Below, piece by piece: positions 9,725 to 19,930 of a stretch of DNA of 64,000 bases. The DNA is from Streptomyces sp. NBC_01304 (GTDB lineage: Bacteria; Actinomycetota; Actinomycetes; Streptomycetales; Streptomycetaceae). The notes under the pieces were generated by a model. That model saw only the letters and a program-made list of their open reading frames with translations. It made no database searches and was not told where the DNA came from. A program made the position numbers and the translations under genes. Position 1 is the first letter of the stretch. Each line of letters opens with the position of its first letter. The DNA lies in NCBI RefSeq assembly GCF_035975855.1, contig NZ_CP109055.1:6510001-6574000 (forward strand). The letters are read 5' to 3'.

Positions 9725-10144
9725 TCAGTCCTCCCAGTCGGACTTCTCCTCGCGCCGCCCCCGCCCGAAGTGCGGGAACTTGTGCAGCGAATGCACCGTG
9801 TTCACGCCGACGATGCCGGCCCAGCAGACCACGAGGCCGGCCAGGCCCGCGTTCACCGCGGCGATCGCGGACAGCGGGATCGCGAGGATCAGCGAGACCA
9901 TGCCGAAGCCGAAGCGCTCGCCCCAGTTGTCGCCGCCCTGCGGGCCGCGGGAGTTTCTGGCGACGACCATCTGCTGCTCGGCGAGCTGCCGGCGTACGCG
10001 CTTGTCGACGGTCGTGTCGAGGCGCTGCTCGACCTTCTCCAGGAACGACTCGACCAGCGCGGTCTCGTAGTCGTCGCCGAGCTCCTTGCGGGTCTGCAAG
10101 GTGGCGTCGAGTTCCTTCTTGAGCTCAGGGTCGCGGGCTTCCAT
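9725..10144 (-). CDS. Small integral membrane protein, hypothetical
   Basis: About 139 residues. The N-terminal half is charged and helical (MEARDPELKKELDATLQTRK), followed by two hydrophobic segments (~85-125) and a basic C-terminus ending EEKSDWED. The start at ATG 10144 is chosen because the reading frame upstream looks non-coding; no strong ribosome site is seen, and a GTG three codons earlier is possible. It is similar in type to small conserved Streptomyces membrane proteins of unknown role. Divergent from the RpiR regulator. Confidence 0.65.
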   Translation of the reverse strand: MEARDPELKKELDATLQTRKELGDDYETALVESFLEKVEQRLDTTVDKRVRRQLAEQQMVVARNSRGPQGGDNWGERFGFGMVSLILAIPLSAIAAVNAGLAGLVVCWAGIVGVNTVHSLHKFPHFGRGRREEKSDWED

Positions 10145-10315
10145 GGTCTTCACGGTACGGAGATGGGGCGGCCGGGGCAGTGGGGCTAGCCCCCCTTTTC
10201 GCCCTGAGGGAAGCCACCAGTTCCGCTCACCCTTGCCCGGCTGCATATCCTCATGCAGAGTTCTGGTTGGCTGAATAGCTCGTCGATCTGCGCATGCGGT
10301 GAATGTGGGGAAGTC

Positions 10316-11152
10316 ATGTCAGAGAGCCCGGCATCGCGGCTGCAGCAGCTCTTCGAGGGGCACCGGCTCACGCCGACCCAGCGCCGGATCGCGCACTGCA
10401 TGGTGCGCAGGGCGGCCGATGTGCCCTTCCTGTCCTCGGTGGAACTGGCCGAGCTGGCCGGCGTCAGCCAGCCGTCCGTCACGCGCTTCGCGGTCGCCCT
10501 CGGCTTCGACGGCTACCCGGCGCTGCGCAAGCACCTGCGCGAGGTCGCGCCCGCGGAGCCGGCCGCCGAGCCGGCGGCGTACAACGAGTACCAGCAGGCG
10601 GTGGAAGCGGAGATCGAGAACCTCAGGCACCTCGCCGCGATGCTCGCCGACCCCGCCCCGGTGGAGCGCGCGGGCCGGCTGCTCGCCGCCTCCCGCCCGC
10701 TGCCGGTCCTCGGGCTGCGCGCGGCCGCGTCCCAGGCGTACGGCTTCTCGTACTTCGCGGCGAAGGTCCATCCGGACGTACGCCTTCTCGACGAGGGCGG
10801 CACGATGCTGGCCGACCGCATCGACACGGCGGTACGCGCGGGCGCCACGGCCCTGCTCTGCTTCGCGCTGCCCCGCCACCCGCGCGAGGTCATCGAAGCC
10901 CTGACCCACGCCCGCGCGGCCGGCCTCACCGTGGTCACGGTCGCCGACAGCGCCTTCGCGCCGGTCGCCAAGGTGTCGGACCTGCTGATCCCCGCCGCGG
11001 TGGGCACGGGCCTCGCCTTCGACACGGCCTGCGCGCCGATGCTGCTCGGGCGGGTGCTCCTCGAGGCGATGTGCGACGGGCTGCCGGAGGCGCAGGCCCG
11101 GCTCGAGGAGTTCGACGCCCGGGCGGTGGCCCGGGGGTTGTTCGTCGAGTGA
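10316..11152 (+). CDS. MurR/RpiR-family transcriptional regulator
   Basis: 278 residues: an N-terminal helix-turn-helix domain (~1-77, with VELAELAGVSQPSVTRFAVAL as recognition region) and a C-terminal SIS sugar-isomerase-like domain (~110-260). The family senses phosphosugars or other small ligands. GTGGGGA precedes ATG 10316. It ends 16 bases from the 3' end of the PLP decarboxylase-like gene, and the hut operon starts 1.5 kb away, so it is a candidate regulator of the hut divergent promoter (inference). Confidence 0.88.
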   Translation: MSESPASRLQQLFEGHRLTPTQRRIAHCMVRRAADVPFLSSVELAELAGVSQPSVTRFAVALGFDGYPALRKHLREVAPAEPAAEPAAYNEYQQAVEAEIENLRHLAAMLADPAPVERAGRLLAASRPLPVLGLRAAASQAYGFSYFAAKVHPDVRLLDEGGTMLADRIDTAVRAGATALLCFALPRHPREVIEALTHARAAGLTVVTVADSAFAPVAKVSDLLIPAAVGTGLAFDTACAPMLLGRVLLEAMCDGLPEAQARLEEFDARAVARGLFVE

Positions 11153-11168
11153 GCGCGCGCCGGACCGG

Positions 11169-12518
11169 TCAGATCCCGTCCAGGGCGCGGGCGTGCTCGC
11201 CGCCCGACTCCGTGACGAGTTCGTCGACCGTCTGCGGGGTGCGTACCGTCGCGAACCGTACGCCGTCGGCAGTGGTGCTGAAGCCGTAAATGCCCGGCCG
11301 GACAAGGCTGTTGTACGCGTAGTGGTGGGCGAAGTAGTACGCGCCGGTGTCGAGGGCCGCCGCGTAGTCGCCCGGCTCCAGGAGGGGCAGCGGGTGGTTC
11401 TCGGCGAGCAGGTCCCCGGCGAAGCAGGCCGGGCCCGCCACGTCCTGCGGCACCGCGGGCCCCGCCTTGGGCCGGCCCTTCGCGTCGTACGCCGCGATGC
11501 GCAGCGGCCAGGAGGCCGGGGCGTAGACCGTGCGGGCCGCTACCTGGGCGCCCGCGTGGGTGATGGCGATGGGGCGGCCGCCGGAGGTCTTCGTGTACTC
11601 GACCCGCGCCACGATCGTCCCGTGCTTGGCGAGCAGCGAGCGGCCGAACTCCGTGACCAGGCCGTACGCGCCCGTGAACAGGCCGGGGACCTCGCGGGCG
11701 AGGAGGCGGGCGTACGTGGCGTAGGTCGGACTCTCCTCGTCCGAGGCGAAGTTGACCGGCAGTCCGCCGCCGATGTCGAGCGTGTCGATCTGGCGGCGGC
11801 CGATCCGGGCGTTGATCTCCTCGGCGAGTTCGTACGTGGCCCGGACGCCCTGCGCCATCAGCTCCAGCGGGATGCCCTGGGAGCCGGTGTGGGTGTGCAG
11901 CCGGGTCAGCCAGGGTCTGTCCAGGAAGGCCTGGATCACCCACGCCCGGGCGCCCTCGTCGCGCAGCCCGATGCCGAACTTCGAGGTGGGCGTGGCCGTG
12001 GACAGGGCGTCGATCGAGCCCGCGCCGATCTGCGGGTTCACCCGCAGGCCGAGCGGCGACCGGGTCGGCGCCGAGCCCACCAGGGCGTCCAGGCGGGCCA
12101 GTTCCTGGCGGTTGTCGGCGTTCACCGCGATGCCGAGCGCGAGGGCGTGGCGCAGCTCGGCCGGGGTCTTCGCGGGGGAGTCCAGGACGGTGTGCGCGGG
12201 CTTGACCCCGGCCGCCGCGGCCAGCGCGAGCTCGCCCGGACTGGCCACCTCGGCGCCGATGCCCTCCTGGCGCAGCAGCCGCAGGACCGGGACCAGGGGA
12301 CCTGCCTTCACGGCGAAGGCGTGCAGCACGGGGGCTGCGGTGACCTCGGCGAAGGCGGAGCGCAGGGCTCCGGCCGAGGCGCGGATGCCGGCGATGTCGA
12401 GGAGGGCGATCAGCGGATCGGCGGGGCCCACGAGGCCCTGCTCGACGGCTGCGCGGACGGCTTGGTCGCGACGGGCGACAGGTTCCGCCCCCGGGTTCGC
12501 CTCGATACCTATGGCCAT
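11169..12518 (-). CDS. Fold-III PLP decarboxylase, diaminopimelate decarboxylase-like
   Basis: 449 residues with an alanine-racemase-like PLP barrel followed by a beta domain. The PLP lysine is in HAFAVKA (K71), with a HTHTGSQG motif and a glycine-rich phosphate site (DIGGGLPVNF). The C-terminal catalytic segment reads CFAGDLL rather than the CESGD of LysA, so the substrate may not be diaminopimelate. Divergent from hutU across a 125-base promoter region, which suggests a link to amino-acid catabolism. It is too diverged to be called lysA. Confidence 0.8.
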   Translation of the reverse strand: MAIGIEANPGAEPVARRDQAVRAAVEQGLVGPADPLIALLDIAGIRASAGALRSAFAEVTAAPVLHAFAVKAGPLVPVLRLLRQEGIGAEVASPGELALAAAAGVKPAHTVLDSPAKTPAELRHALALGIAVNADNRQELARLDALVGSAPTRSPLGLRVNPQIGAGSIDALSTATPTSKFGIGLRDEGARAWVIQAFLDRPWLTRLHTHTGSQGIPLELMAQGVRATYELAEEINARIGRRQIDTLDIGGGLPVNFASDEESPTYATYARLLAREVPGLFTGAYGLVTEFGRSLLAKHGTIVARVEYTKTSGGRPIAITHAGAQVAARTVYAPASWPLRIAAYDAKGRPKAGPAVPQDVAGPACFAGDLLAENHPLPLLEPGDYAAALDTGAYYFAHHYAYNSLVRPGIYGFSTTADGVRFATVRTPQTVDELVTESGGEHARALDGI

Positions 12519-12566
12519 GGATCAAGACAATCATCGCGGCGCGTGCCCCGCAGACGTACCGGCGTA

Positions 12567-12602
12567 TTGACTAGTTCTATTCACCAGACCAGGATGTGAA
12601 TA
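12567..12602 (+). promoter_or_regulatory. hutU promoter with overlapping inverted-repeat operator
   Basis: TTGACT (12567-12572), 17 bases, then CAGGAT (12590-12595) form a good housekeeping-type promoter about 50 bases before hutU. An inverted repeat TATTCAC-N11-GTGAATA (12578-12584 and 12596-12602) covers the spacer and the -10 box, a typical place for a repressor. The region is shared with the divergent PLP enzyme gene. Confidence 0.6.
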
Positions 12603-12643
12603 CAACCGTCACAACCCTGTAGTCGTCACCTGGGAGGCAGACC

Positions 12644-14308
12644 ATGTCAGGACCCCGCCCCGTACGAGCCCCGCGCGGTACGGAACTGAGCGCCCTGGGA
12701 TGGCAGCAGGAAGCCGCCCTGCGGATGCTGCAGAACAACCTCGACCCCGAGGTCGCCGAGCACCCCGACAAGCTCGTCGTCTACGGCGGCACCGGCAAGG
12801 CCGCCCGCGACTGGCGCTCCTTCGACGCCATGGTCCGCACGCTGCGGACCCTCAAGCAGGACGAGACGATGCTCGTCCAGTCCGGGCGTCCGGTCGGCGT
12901 CATGCAGACACACGAGTGGGCGCCGCGCGTCCTCATCGCCAACTCCAACCTCGTCGGGGACTGGGCGAACTGGGAGGAGTTCCGGCGCCTGGAGCAGCTC
13001 GGCCTCACCATGTACGGCCAGATGACGGCCGGTTCGTGGATCTACATCGGCACGCAGGGGATCCTGCAGGGGACGTACGAGACGTTCTCGGCGGTCGCCG
13101 CGAAGAAGTTCAACGGCACCCTCGCGGGCACGATCACGCTGACCGCCGGGCTCGGCGGCATGGGCGGCGCCCAGCCGCTCGCCGTCACCATGAACGACGG
13201 CGTCGTGATCTGTATCGACGTCGACCCGCGCGCCATCGAGCGCCGCATCGAGCACAAGTACCTGGACGTGAAGGCCGATTCGCTGCAGCACGCCATGCAG
13301 CTGGCCGTCGAGGCGCGCGACGCCCGCCGTCCGCTCTCCATCGGCCTGCTCGGCAACGCCGCGGAGCTCCTTCCGCAGATGCTCGCCGAGGGCGCGCCCA
13401 TCGACATCGTGACGGACCAGACCTCCGCCCACGACCCGCTCGCGTACCTGCCGATCGGTGTCGACTTCGACGACATGCAGTCGTACGCGGCCAAGGACCC
13501 GGCCGGATTCACCACCCGGGCCCGGGAGTCGATGGCCAAGCACGTCGAGGCCATGGTCGGCTTCATGGACGCGGGCGCCGAGGTCTTCGACTACGGCAAC
13601 TCGATCCGGGGCGAGGCCCAACTCGCGGGCTACGAGCGGGCGTTCGCCTTCCCCGGCTTCGTACCGGCGTACATCCGTCCGCTGTTCTGCGAGGGCAAGG
13701 GCCCGTTCCGCTGGGCGGCGCTGTCCGGTGAGGCGAGCGACATCCACAAGACGGACAAGGCGATCCTCGACCTCTTCCCGGAGAACGAATCGCTGCACCG
13801 CTGGATCAAGATGGCAGGCGAGCGCGTCCACTTTCAGGGCCTCCCCGCACGCATCTGCTGGCTGGGCCAGGGCGAGCGCGACAAGGCGGGCGACATGTTC
13901 AACGACATGGTCGGCAACGGCACCCTCGCCGCCCCCCTGGCGATCGGCCGCGACCACCTCGACTGCGGCTCCGTCGCCTCGCCGTACCGCGAGACCGAGG
14001 CCATGCTCGACGGCTCGGACGCGATCGCGGACTGGCCGCTGCTCAACGCCATGGTCAATGTCGCGTCCGGCGCCTCGTGGGTCTCGATCCACCACGGCGG
14101 CGGCGTCGGCATGGGCCGGTCCATCCACGCCGGACAGGTCTCCGTGGCGGACGGCACGAAGCTCGCGGGCGAGAAGATCCGCCGCGTACTGACGAACGAC
14201 CCCGCCATGGGCGTCATCCGGCACGTGGACGCGGGCTACGACATCGCGGAGTCGGTCGCAGAGGACAAGGGCGTACGGGTTCCGATGCGTGAGGGCGACT
14301 CCGAGTGA
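12644..14308 (+). CDS. hutU: Urocanate hydratase
   Basis: Second step of histidine breakdown: urocanate plus water to 4-imidazolone-5-propionate, with tightly bound NAD as electrophile. The 554 residues match the family length and contain [11 protein letters not shown] near the N-terminus, the NAD-binding GMGGAQPLA, the [11 protein letters not shown] segment and HHGGGVGMG near the C-terminus. ATG 12644 follows GGGAGG. The stop overlaps the next gene's GTG, showing translational coupling within the hut operon. Confidence 0.97.
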   Translation: MSGPRPVRAPRGTELSALGWQQEAALRMLQNNLDPEVAEHPDKLVVYGGTGKAARDWRSFDAMVRTLRTLKQDETMLVQSGRPVGVMQTHEWAPRVLIANSNLVGDWANWEEFRRLEQLGLTMYGQMTAGSWIYIGTQGILQGTYETFSAVAAKKFNGTLAGTITLTAGLGGMGGAQPLAVTMNDGVVICIDVDPRAIERRIEHKYLDVKADSLQHAMQLAVEARDARRPLSIGLLGNAAELLPQMLAEGAPIDIVTDQTSAHDPLAYLPIGVDFDDMQSYAAKDPAGFTTRARESMAKHVEAMVGFMDAGAEVFDYGNSIRGEAQLAGYERAFAFPGFVPAYIRPLFCEGKGPFRWAALSGEASDIHKTDKAILDLFPENESLHRWIKMAGERVHFQGLPARICWLGQGERDKAGDMFNDMVGNGTLAAPLAIGRDHLDCGSVASPYRETEAMLDGSDAIADWPLLNAMVNVASGASWVSIHHGGGVGMGRSIHAGQVSVADGTKLAGEKIRRVLTNDPAMGVIRHVDAGYDIAESVAEDKGVRVPMREGDSE

Positions 14309-15564
14309 GCGACACGTTCGACGGTTCCAAGAACGACACGGGCGACAGGTTCGACAGCCCCACCTTCCACGCCATGTGGCGTTCGCTGCGGCCCATCGGC
14401 CACAGCGACGCCTCGGGCGGCTACCGCCGCTACGCCTGGACCGGCGCCGACGCGGACTGCCGGCTCTGGTTCCAGGCGCAGGCGGAGGCGCGCGGCCTGG
14501 ACTACGAGGTCGACCGCAACGGCAACCAGTGGGCCTGGCTCGGCGACCCCGCGCGCGGCGACGCGGTCGTCACCGGCTCGCACCTGGACTCCGTGCCGGA
14601 CGGCGGGGCCTTCGACGGCCCGCTGGGCGTGGTCTCCTCCTTCGCCGCGCTCGATGAACTCCGCGCCCGCAAGGTGCAGTTCAGGCGACCCCTCGCCCTC
14701 ACCAACTTCGGCGACGAGGAAGGCGCCCGCTTCGGCCTCGCCTGCGTCGGGTCCCGGCTGGCGGCCGGGCAGCTCAGCAAGGAGAAGGCGTACGAGCTGC
14801 GCGACGCGGAGGGTGTGAGCCTGCCCCAGGCCATGGAACGCGCGGGGTACGACCCGGACGCCATCGGCCCCGACCCCGAGCGCCTCGCCCGCATCGGCGC
14901 CTTCGTCGAGCTGCACGTCGAGCAGGGCCGCGCCCTCGACCTGACCGGCGACCAGGTCGGCATCGCGAGCGCGATCTGGCCGCACGGCCGCTGGCGCTTC
15001 GACTTCCGGGGCGAGGCCAACCACGCGGGCACCACGCGCCTGGTCGACCGCCGCGACCCGATGCTGTCGTACGCGGAGACGGTGCTCGCCGCCCGCCGCG
15101 AGGCCGAACTCGCGGGCGCGGTCGCCACCTTCGGCAAGATCTCGGTCGAGCCGAACGGCGTCAACGCCATCCCGTCCCTGGTCCGCGGCTGGCTCGACTC
15201 CCGCGCCGCCGACCAGTCGACGCTCGACCAGACGGTCACCGCGATCGAGAAGGCGGCCCGCGAGTACGCCGACCGCCACGGCATCGACCTGTCCGTGGTC
15301 CGTGAGTCCTTCACTCCGGTCGTCGAGTTCGAGCACGCCCTGCGCGACGAGCTCGGCCGTCTGCTCGGCGGCGAGGTGCCGGTGCTCGGCACGGGTGCGG
15401 GACACGACGCGGGAATCCTGTCCTCGGTGATCCCCACCGCCATGCTGTTCGTACGCAACCCCACGGGCGTCTCGCACTCCCCGGCCGAATTCGCGGCCGA
15501 GGACGACTGCGTGGCCGGGGTGCGCGCACTGGCGGACGTACTGGAGGGACTCGCGTGCAGCTGA
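14305..15564 (+). CDS. M20-family amidohydrolase (allantoate amidohydrolase / N-carbamoylase type) in the hut operon
   Basis: 419 residues of the M20 metallohydrolase family. Metal ligands are seen in [18 protein letters not shown] (His, Asp), [11 protein letters not shown] (Glu-Glu) and HVEQG, with a late His in TGVSHSPAE. By family it would be annotated allantoate amidohydrolase or N-carbamoyl-amino-acid hydrolase. It overlaps hutU by four bases and hutF by ten, and no hutG is present here, so I infer it may hydrolyse N-formyl-L-glutamate, the product of HutF. GTG 14305 start. Confidence 0.85.
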   Translation: MSDTFDGSKNDTGDRFDSPTFHAMWRSLRPIGHSDASGGYRRYAWTGADADCRLWFQAQAEARGLDYEVDRNGNQWAWLGDPARGDAVVTGSHLDSVPDGGAFDGPLGVVSSFAALDELRARKVQFRRPLALTNFGDEEGARFGLACVGSRLAAGQLSKEKAYELRDAEGVSLPQAMERAGYDPDAIGPDPERLARIGAFVELHVEQGRALDLTGDQVGIASAIWPHGRWRFDFRGEANHAGTTRLVDRRDPMLSYAETVLAARREAELAGAVATFGKISVEPNGVNAIPSLVRGWLDSRAADQSTLDQTVTAIEKAAREYADRHGIDLSVVRESFTPVVEFEHALRDELGRLLGGEVPVLGTGAGHDAGILSSVIPTAMLFVRNPTGVSHSPAEFAAEDDCVAGVRALADVLEGLACS

Positions 15565-16910
15565 CTCCGAAGACCACGTATTGGGCCGAGCACGCCTGGC
15601 TGGATACGAACGTCGAGCCGGGCGTGGCCCTGGACGTGACGGAGGACGGCCGAATCGCGGCTGTGCGCAAGGGAGTCGAAGCCCCCGAGCCAGGCTCGGT
15701 GGCCCTGCGCGGCCTGACCCTCCCCGGCCTCGCCAACGCCCACAGCCACGCCTTCCACCGGGCGCTGCGCGGCACGGTCCAGGTGGGGTCCGGGACGTTC
15801 TGGACGTGGCGCGAGGTCATGTACCAGGTGGCCTCCCGCCTCACCCCGGACACGTACTACGCGCTCGCGCGTGCGGTGTACGCCGAGATGGCGCTGGCCG
15901 GCGTGACGGCGGTCGGCGAATTCCACTACGTCCACCACGCGCCCGGCGGCGCACGGTACGACGACCCCAACGCGATGGGCGCGGCGCTGATCGCCGCCGC
16001 CCGGGACGCCGGTATCCGGATCACGCTCCTCGACACGGCGTATCTGTCGTCGGGCTTCGGCGCCGCGCCCGACCGGCACCAGCTGCGCTTCTCGGACGGG
16101 ACGGCGGACGCTTGGGCCTCTCGGGCTTCCGCGTTGAAGGACGCTCCTTCGGACGGGGTACGCATCGGTGCGGCGATCCATTCCGTACGGGCCGTGCCCG
16201 CGCGGGAGTTGTCGGCGGTGGCCGAGTGGGCCCGTGAGCGGGGCGCCCCGCTCCACGTCCACCTCTCCGAGCAGACCGCCGAGAACGACGCGTGTCTCGC
16301 GGCTCATGGCTGTACGCCGACGCGGTTGCTTGCCGATCACGGGGTGCTCGGGCCGTCCACGACGGGCGTCCACAACACGCATCTGACCGATGAGGACATC
16401 GCCCTGCTCGGCTCGTCGGGTACCGGCACCTGCATGTGCCCCACCACGGAACGCGACCTGGCCGACGGCATCGGCCCGGCGGTCGCGCTGCAGCGCGCGG
16501 GCTCGCCGCTGTCCCTGGGCTCGGACAGCCATGCCGTCATCGACCTCCTGGAGGAGGCACGGGCCCTGGAGCTCAACGAGCGCCTGCGGTCGCGGACTCG
16601 GGGGCACTGGACCGCTGCGGCGCTGCTGCGGGCGGCTTCCGGGGATGGGCATGCGGCCCTGGGCTGGGCCGGCGCGGGTGACCTTGAGCCGGGTGCGCTC
16701 GCGGACTTCACGTGTGTGGCGCTGGATTCGGTGCGTACGGCGGGGCCGTTGCCCCGGCTTGCTGCCGAGACCGCGGTGTTCGCGGCGTCTGCTGCCGATG
16801 TGCGGGACACGGTGGTGGGCGGGCGTCATGTGGTGCGGGACGGGTCCCACGCCCTTGTCCCGGATGTGCCGTCGGAGCTGGCTGCTGCGATCGCGGCGCT
16901 GCGTAACTGA
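15555..16910 (+). CDS. hutF: Formimidoylglutamate deiminase
   Basis: 451-residue amidohydrolase-superfamily enzyme that releases ammonia from N-formimino-L-glutamate to give N-formyl-L-glutamate. The metal site HSH lies in [11 protein letters not shown] (His63, His65). Other motifs are [15 protein letters not shown] with its metal His, and [10 protein letters not shown] with the catalytic Asp, in the order expected for HutF. GTG 15555 start, ten bases inside the upstream gene, so translationally coupled. Confidence 0.92.
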   Translation: MQLTPKTTYWAEHAWLDTNVEPGVALDVTEDGRIAAVRKGVEAPEPGSVALRGLTLPGLANAHSHAFHRALRGTVQVGSGTFWTWREVMYQVASRLTPDTYYALARAVYAEMALAGVTAVGEFHYVHHAPGGARYDDPNAMGAALIAAARDAGIRITLLDTAYLSSGFGAAPDRHQLRFSDGTADAWASRASALKDAPSDGVRIGAAIHSVRAVPARELSAVAEWARERGAPLHVHLSEQTAENDACLAAHGCTPTRLLADHGVLGPSTTGVHNTHLTDEDIALLGSSGTGTCMCPTTERDLADGIGPAVALQRAGSPLSLGSDSHAVIDLLEEARALELNERLRSRTRGHWTAAALLRAASGDGHAALGWAGAGDLEPGALADFTCVALDSVRTAGPLPRLAAETAVFAASAADVRDTVVGGRHVVRDGSHALVPDVPSELAAAIAALRN

Positions 16911-16915
16911 TTTTC

Positions 16916-17051
16916 CCCCACCCCGCCCCTTCCCGAAATCCTGCGGAGCTGTGTCCTCAAGCGCCGGACGGGCTGATGAATTCAGCCCGTCCGGCGCTTG
17001 AGGACAGTCCTTTCAGCCGGCGGCAGCCTTACGGGAAGGGGCGGGGTGGGG
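16916..17051. repeat. Double palindromic repeat, copy A (terminator-like)
   Basis: A nested inverted repeat between hutF and hutI. Outer arms are CCCCACCCCGCCCCTTCCCG (16916-16935) and its exact complement (17032-17051). The inner hairpin has 25-base perfect arms (16952-16976 and 16982-17006) with a TGAAT loop. Two copies of the family unit face each other here. It probably lowers read-through into hutI. Confidence 0.85.
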
Positions 17052-17074
17052 AAGAGAGAACATCGGAGAGGACC

Positions 17075-18244
17075 ATGACCAGCACCGTCATCACCAACAT
17101 CAAGAGCCTCGTCACCAACGACCCGAACGCAGGGTCAGGCCCCCTGGGCCTGGTCGAGGACGCCGCAGTCGTCATCGAGGGCGACCGCATCGCATGGGTC
17201 GGCCCCACCGGGCACGCGCCGCAGGCAGACGCGTCGTACGACGCGAAGGGCCGCGCGGCAATCCCGGGCTTCGTCGACTCCCACTCTCACCTCGTCTTCG
17301 CAGGCGACCGAACCGCAGAGTTCAACGCCCGCATGTCCGGCCAGACCTACACCGCCGGAGGCATCCGCACCACCGTGGCCGCCACCCGGGCCGCCGGCGA
17401 CGAGGAGCTGGAAGCCAACCTCGTCCGCTACCTCCGCGAGGCCCTGCGCCAGGGCACGACGACCTTCGAGACCAAGTCCGGGTACGGCCTCACGGTCGAG
17501 GACGAGGCCCGCGCCCTGCGCATCGCCGCGCGGCACACGGACGAGGTGACGTACCTCGGCGCGCACATCGTGTCCCCGGACTACGCCGACGACCCGGCCG
17601 CGTACGTCGACCTCGTCACCGGCGACATGCTCAACGCCTGTGCTCCGCACGCCCGTTGGATCGATGTCTTCTGCGAGAAGGGCGCCTTCGACGGCGACCA
17701 GGCCCGTGCGATCCTGACGGCGGGCAGGGCGAAGGGCCTGACGCCCCGGATCCACGCCAATCAGCTGTCGTACGGCCCTGGTGTCCAGCTCGCAGTGGAG
17801 CTCGACGCGGCCAGCGCCGACCACTGCACCCACCTCACGGACGCTGACGTGGACGCCCTCGCGAACGGCAACACGGTCGCCACGCTGCTCCCGGGCGCCG
17901 AGTTCTCCACCCGCGCCGAGTGGCCGGACGCCCGCCGCCTCCTCGACGCGGGCGCCACGGTGGCCCTGTCCACGGACTGCAATCCGGGGTCCTCCTTCAC
18001 CTCCTCCGTGCCGTTCTGCATCGCCCTGGCGGTACGGGACATGGGGATGACGCCGGACGAGGCGGTGTGGTCGGCGACGGCGGGCGGGGCGGCGGCGCTG
18101 CGCCGCGACGACGTGGGCCGGATCTCGCCGGGGGCGCGGGCGGACATGGCACTGCTGGATGCGCCGAGCCATGTGCATCTGGCTTATCGGCCGGGGGTGC
18201 CGCTGGTCACGAAGGTGTGGCGGGGTGGCGAGAGCGTGGCTTAA
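17075..18244 (+). CDS. hutI: Imidazolonepropionase
   Basis: Third step of histidine degradation: ring opening of 4-imidazolone-5-propionate to N-formimino-L-glutamate. The 389-residue amidohydrolase has the metal motif in [12 protein letters not shown] (His70, His72), the substrate-binding FETKSGYGL segment, HANQLS with a metal His, and STDCNPGSS with the catalytic Asp. ATG 17075 follows GGAGAGG. It is separated from hutF by palindromic repeat A, so it may have its own promoter or reduced expression. Confidence 0.95.
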   Translation: MTSTVITNIKSLVTNDPNAGSGPLGLVEDAAVVIEGDRIAWVGPTGHAPQADASYDAKGRAAIPGFVDSHSHLVFAGDRTAEFNARMSGQTYTAGGIRTTVAATRAAGDEELEANLVRYLREALRQGTTTFETKSGYGLTVEDEARALRIAARHTDEVTYLGAHIVSPDYADDPAAYVDLVTGDMLNACAPHARWIDVFCEKGAFDGDQARAILTAGRAKGLTPRIHANQLSYGPGVQLAVELDAASADHCTHLTDADVDALANGNTVATLLPGAEFSTRAEWPDARRLLDAGATVALSTDCNPGSSFTSSVPFCIALAVRDMGMTPDEAVWSATAGGAAALRRDDVGRISPGARADMALLDAPSHVHLAYRPGVPLVTKVWRGGESVA

Positions 18245-18307
18245 CCGTCACCGGCGTACCGGAGGCGACATGGCTCAGGGGCTGCCCTCTGTGCGTATTT
18301 GGCGTGC

Positions 18308-18502
18308 TCAGCCGGTGGAATGTAGCTGTGCCTGGAACTCAGCGGTGTGTATCGCATGTCGCCATGCGGCGTCTCGTGCCTGACAGGTCGCGCGAACGTG
18401 AGTGGGATCCTCGCTCACCTCGACGCCAAGGGTCGTGTCCTGATCGTTGAAGTGGAACTTGACGATGGTCTGGGAGTCGAATAGCCAGACTCCTACCGCC
18501 AT
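18308..18502 (-). pseudogene. C-terminal remnant of a DUF6879-like protein
   Basis: The minus-strand frame ending at 18308 reads GVWLFDSQTIVKFHF...EDPTHVRATCQARDAAWRHAI. It resembles the end of the actinobacterial DUF6879 family ('W/FWLFD...V.FHF...ED.....C...RDAAW.HA'). Upstream of about 18502 the frame turns into unrelated Pro/Arg-rich sequence, so the N-terminal two-thirds are gone. These genes usually sit near XRE regulators and DUF397 genes. Assignment is from memory of the family pattern. Confidence 0.6.
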
Positions 18503-18506
18503 GCGG

Positions 18507-18724
18507 CAGGCCCCGCGACCGTATGCGTGCGCTGGTGCGACGGCACGCTGCACATCAGCGTCCGGGACGGGAGCAGCGCGCTGCCCTGCCCGACGGGTGG
18601 TGGGCCGGGGCATGAGCAGGGCCGGGGCCTGCTCCTGGTGAGCCGGTGCGCGCAGGCGTGGGGGAGTCGGGCGGTGCCTGCGGGGGCGGGGAAAGTCCCG
18701 TGGTTCGAGCTGCGGGTGTGAGGG
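18507..18724 (+). pseudogene. C-terminal remnant of an anti-sigma ATPase (HATPase_c, RsbW-like)
   Basis: The plus-strand frame to the stop at 18724 contains VRWCDGTLHISVRDGSS followed by a GRGLLLV G-box and ends KVPWFELRV. This is the C-terminal half of the short actinobacterial ATP-binding anti-sigma proteins; the full gene at 50902-51327 in this window is a relative. The N-box half is missing. It begins where the minus-strand remnant stops, which points to one deletion that removed the 5' parts of two divergent genes. Confidence 0.65.
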
Positions 18725-19150
18725 CTCGTCGGGTCGAGGCCACGCTCGCGGTGAGCCCGGTGGTGGGGGTGGTGGATGGGATCGGGGCCGGGTGGTGCGG
18801 TGGGCGATGCTCCGGCAGGGGAACCTGCTGCGGCAGCGCTCCGAGGGGCGCAGCGAGCGAGGTGAGGGAAATAGGGCAGGCGAATTAGGACATAGAGGGC
18901 TAGAAAGTGTCCGTTTCCCCCCACCTGGCACTCCGGGTGGGGCTCCGGGGAGCGGCGCGGGGGTCTGCGGGAGCGCGCGCTTGGGGCGAAGCCCGGCGGC
19001 GGCGGCGGGGGCGGGGCGAGGCGTCGCGGTGGGGGATGCTCCGGTGTCGGGGCCCGATCCCCAGGAATGTCTGCTCCGGCCAGAAGCCCGGCCTCACGGA
19101 ACGCGGGCTTCGGTCAGAAGCACGGCCTGGCCGAATGCGATGCTGACCCC
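18725..19150. other. Gene-free region, probably decayed
   Basis: No gene is seen between the ATPase remnant and the racemase. The part around 18860-18905 is less GC-rich than its surroundings. Reading frames here are Gly/Arg-rich and have no recognisable family. It probably holds the racemase promoter and leftover DNA from the gene loss next door. Confidence 0.5.
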
Positions 19151-19876
19151 ATGACGAGCACACCCATGAAGACCATCGGCCTCATCGGCGGCATGAGCTG
19201 GGAGTCCAGTGCCGAGTACTACCGGCTCGTCAACGAGCTCGTACGGGAGCGGCTCGGCGGGCTGCACTCGGCCCGGGTGGTGCTCTACTCCGTCGACTTC
19301 GCCGAGATCGAGCAGTTGCAGGTCGCGGGGGAGTGGGAGCAGGCCGGCGAGCTGCTCGCGCATGCCGCCACATCCCTTGAGGCCGCCGGGGCCGACCTCG
19401 TGCTGATCTGCACCAACACCATGCACAAGGTGGCCGGGCAAGTGGAGGCAGCGATCGGGGTGCCTCTCCTCCACCTGGCCGACACGACCGCAACTGCCGT
19501 GCAGGACAAGGGAATCAAGAAGGTCGGTCTGCTCGGGACCGCGTTCACCATGGAGCAGGACTTCTACAAGGAGCGCCTGGCGGGTCATGGGCTCGACGTG
19601 ATCGTCCCGGACGAGGCGGGGCGTGCGCTGGTCCACCGCGTCATCTACGAGGAGCTGTGCCTCGGAGTCGTACGGGATGCGTCCCGGGAGGCGTACAAGG
19701 AAGTCATCCGGGAGCTCGTCGCGCGCGGCGCGGAAGGCGTCGTTCTCGGGTGTACGGAGATCGAGCTGCTGATCGGCGACGGGGACGGGCAAGGGGACGG
19801 GGACAGCCCGGTGCCTCTCTTCCCGACCACCCGCCTGCACGCCGAGGCGGCGGTGGCGGCAGCGCTCCAGGCCTAG
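19151..19876 (+). CDS. Aspartate/glutamate racemase family protein
   Basis: 241 residues. The protein begins MKTIGLIGGMSWESSAEYY, the usual start of the YgeA/Asp-Glu racemase family. Two catalytic cysteines are present, in LICTNTMHK (Cys87) and LGCTEIELL. The family makes D-amino acids cofactor-independently or has related isomerase roles. No strong ribosome site is seen, and the ATG five codons later is an alternative start. It ends about 55 bases from the sigma-factor gene, tail to tail. Confidence 0.9.
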   Translation: MTSTPMKTIGLIGGMSWESSAEYYRLVNELVRERLGGLHSARVVLYSVDFAEIEQLQVAGEWEQAGELLAHAATSLEAAGADLVLICTNTMHKVAGQVEAAIGVPLLHLADTTATAVQDKGIKKVGLLGTAFTMEQDFYKERLAGHGLDVIVPDEAGRALVHRVIYEELCLGVVRDASREAYKEVIRELVARGAEGVVLGCTEIELLIGDGDGQGDGDSPVPLFPTTRLHAEAAVAAALQA

Positions 19877-19930
19877 GAGCGCTCCCGCCACCGCCGCCAC
19901 ACGTGTGCACGAGGCGAAGGACGGCCGCCG

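Noticed and set aside
14305..15564. A true allantoate catabolism gene
   Set aside because: No allantoinase, ureidoglycolate or uricase genes are in the window, and the gene is embedded in a hut operon by overlapping codons. The family name alone is not enough.
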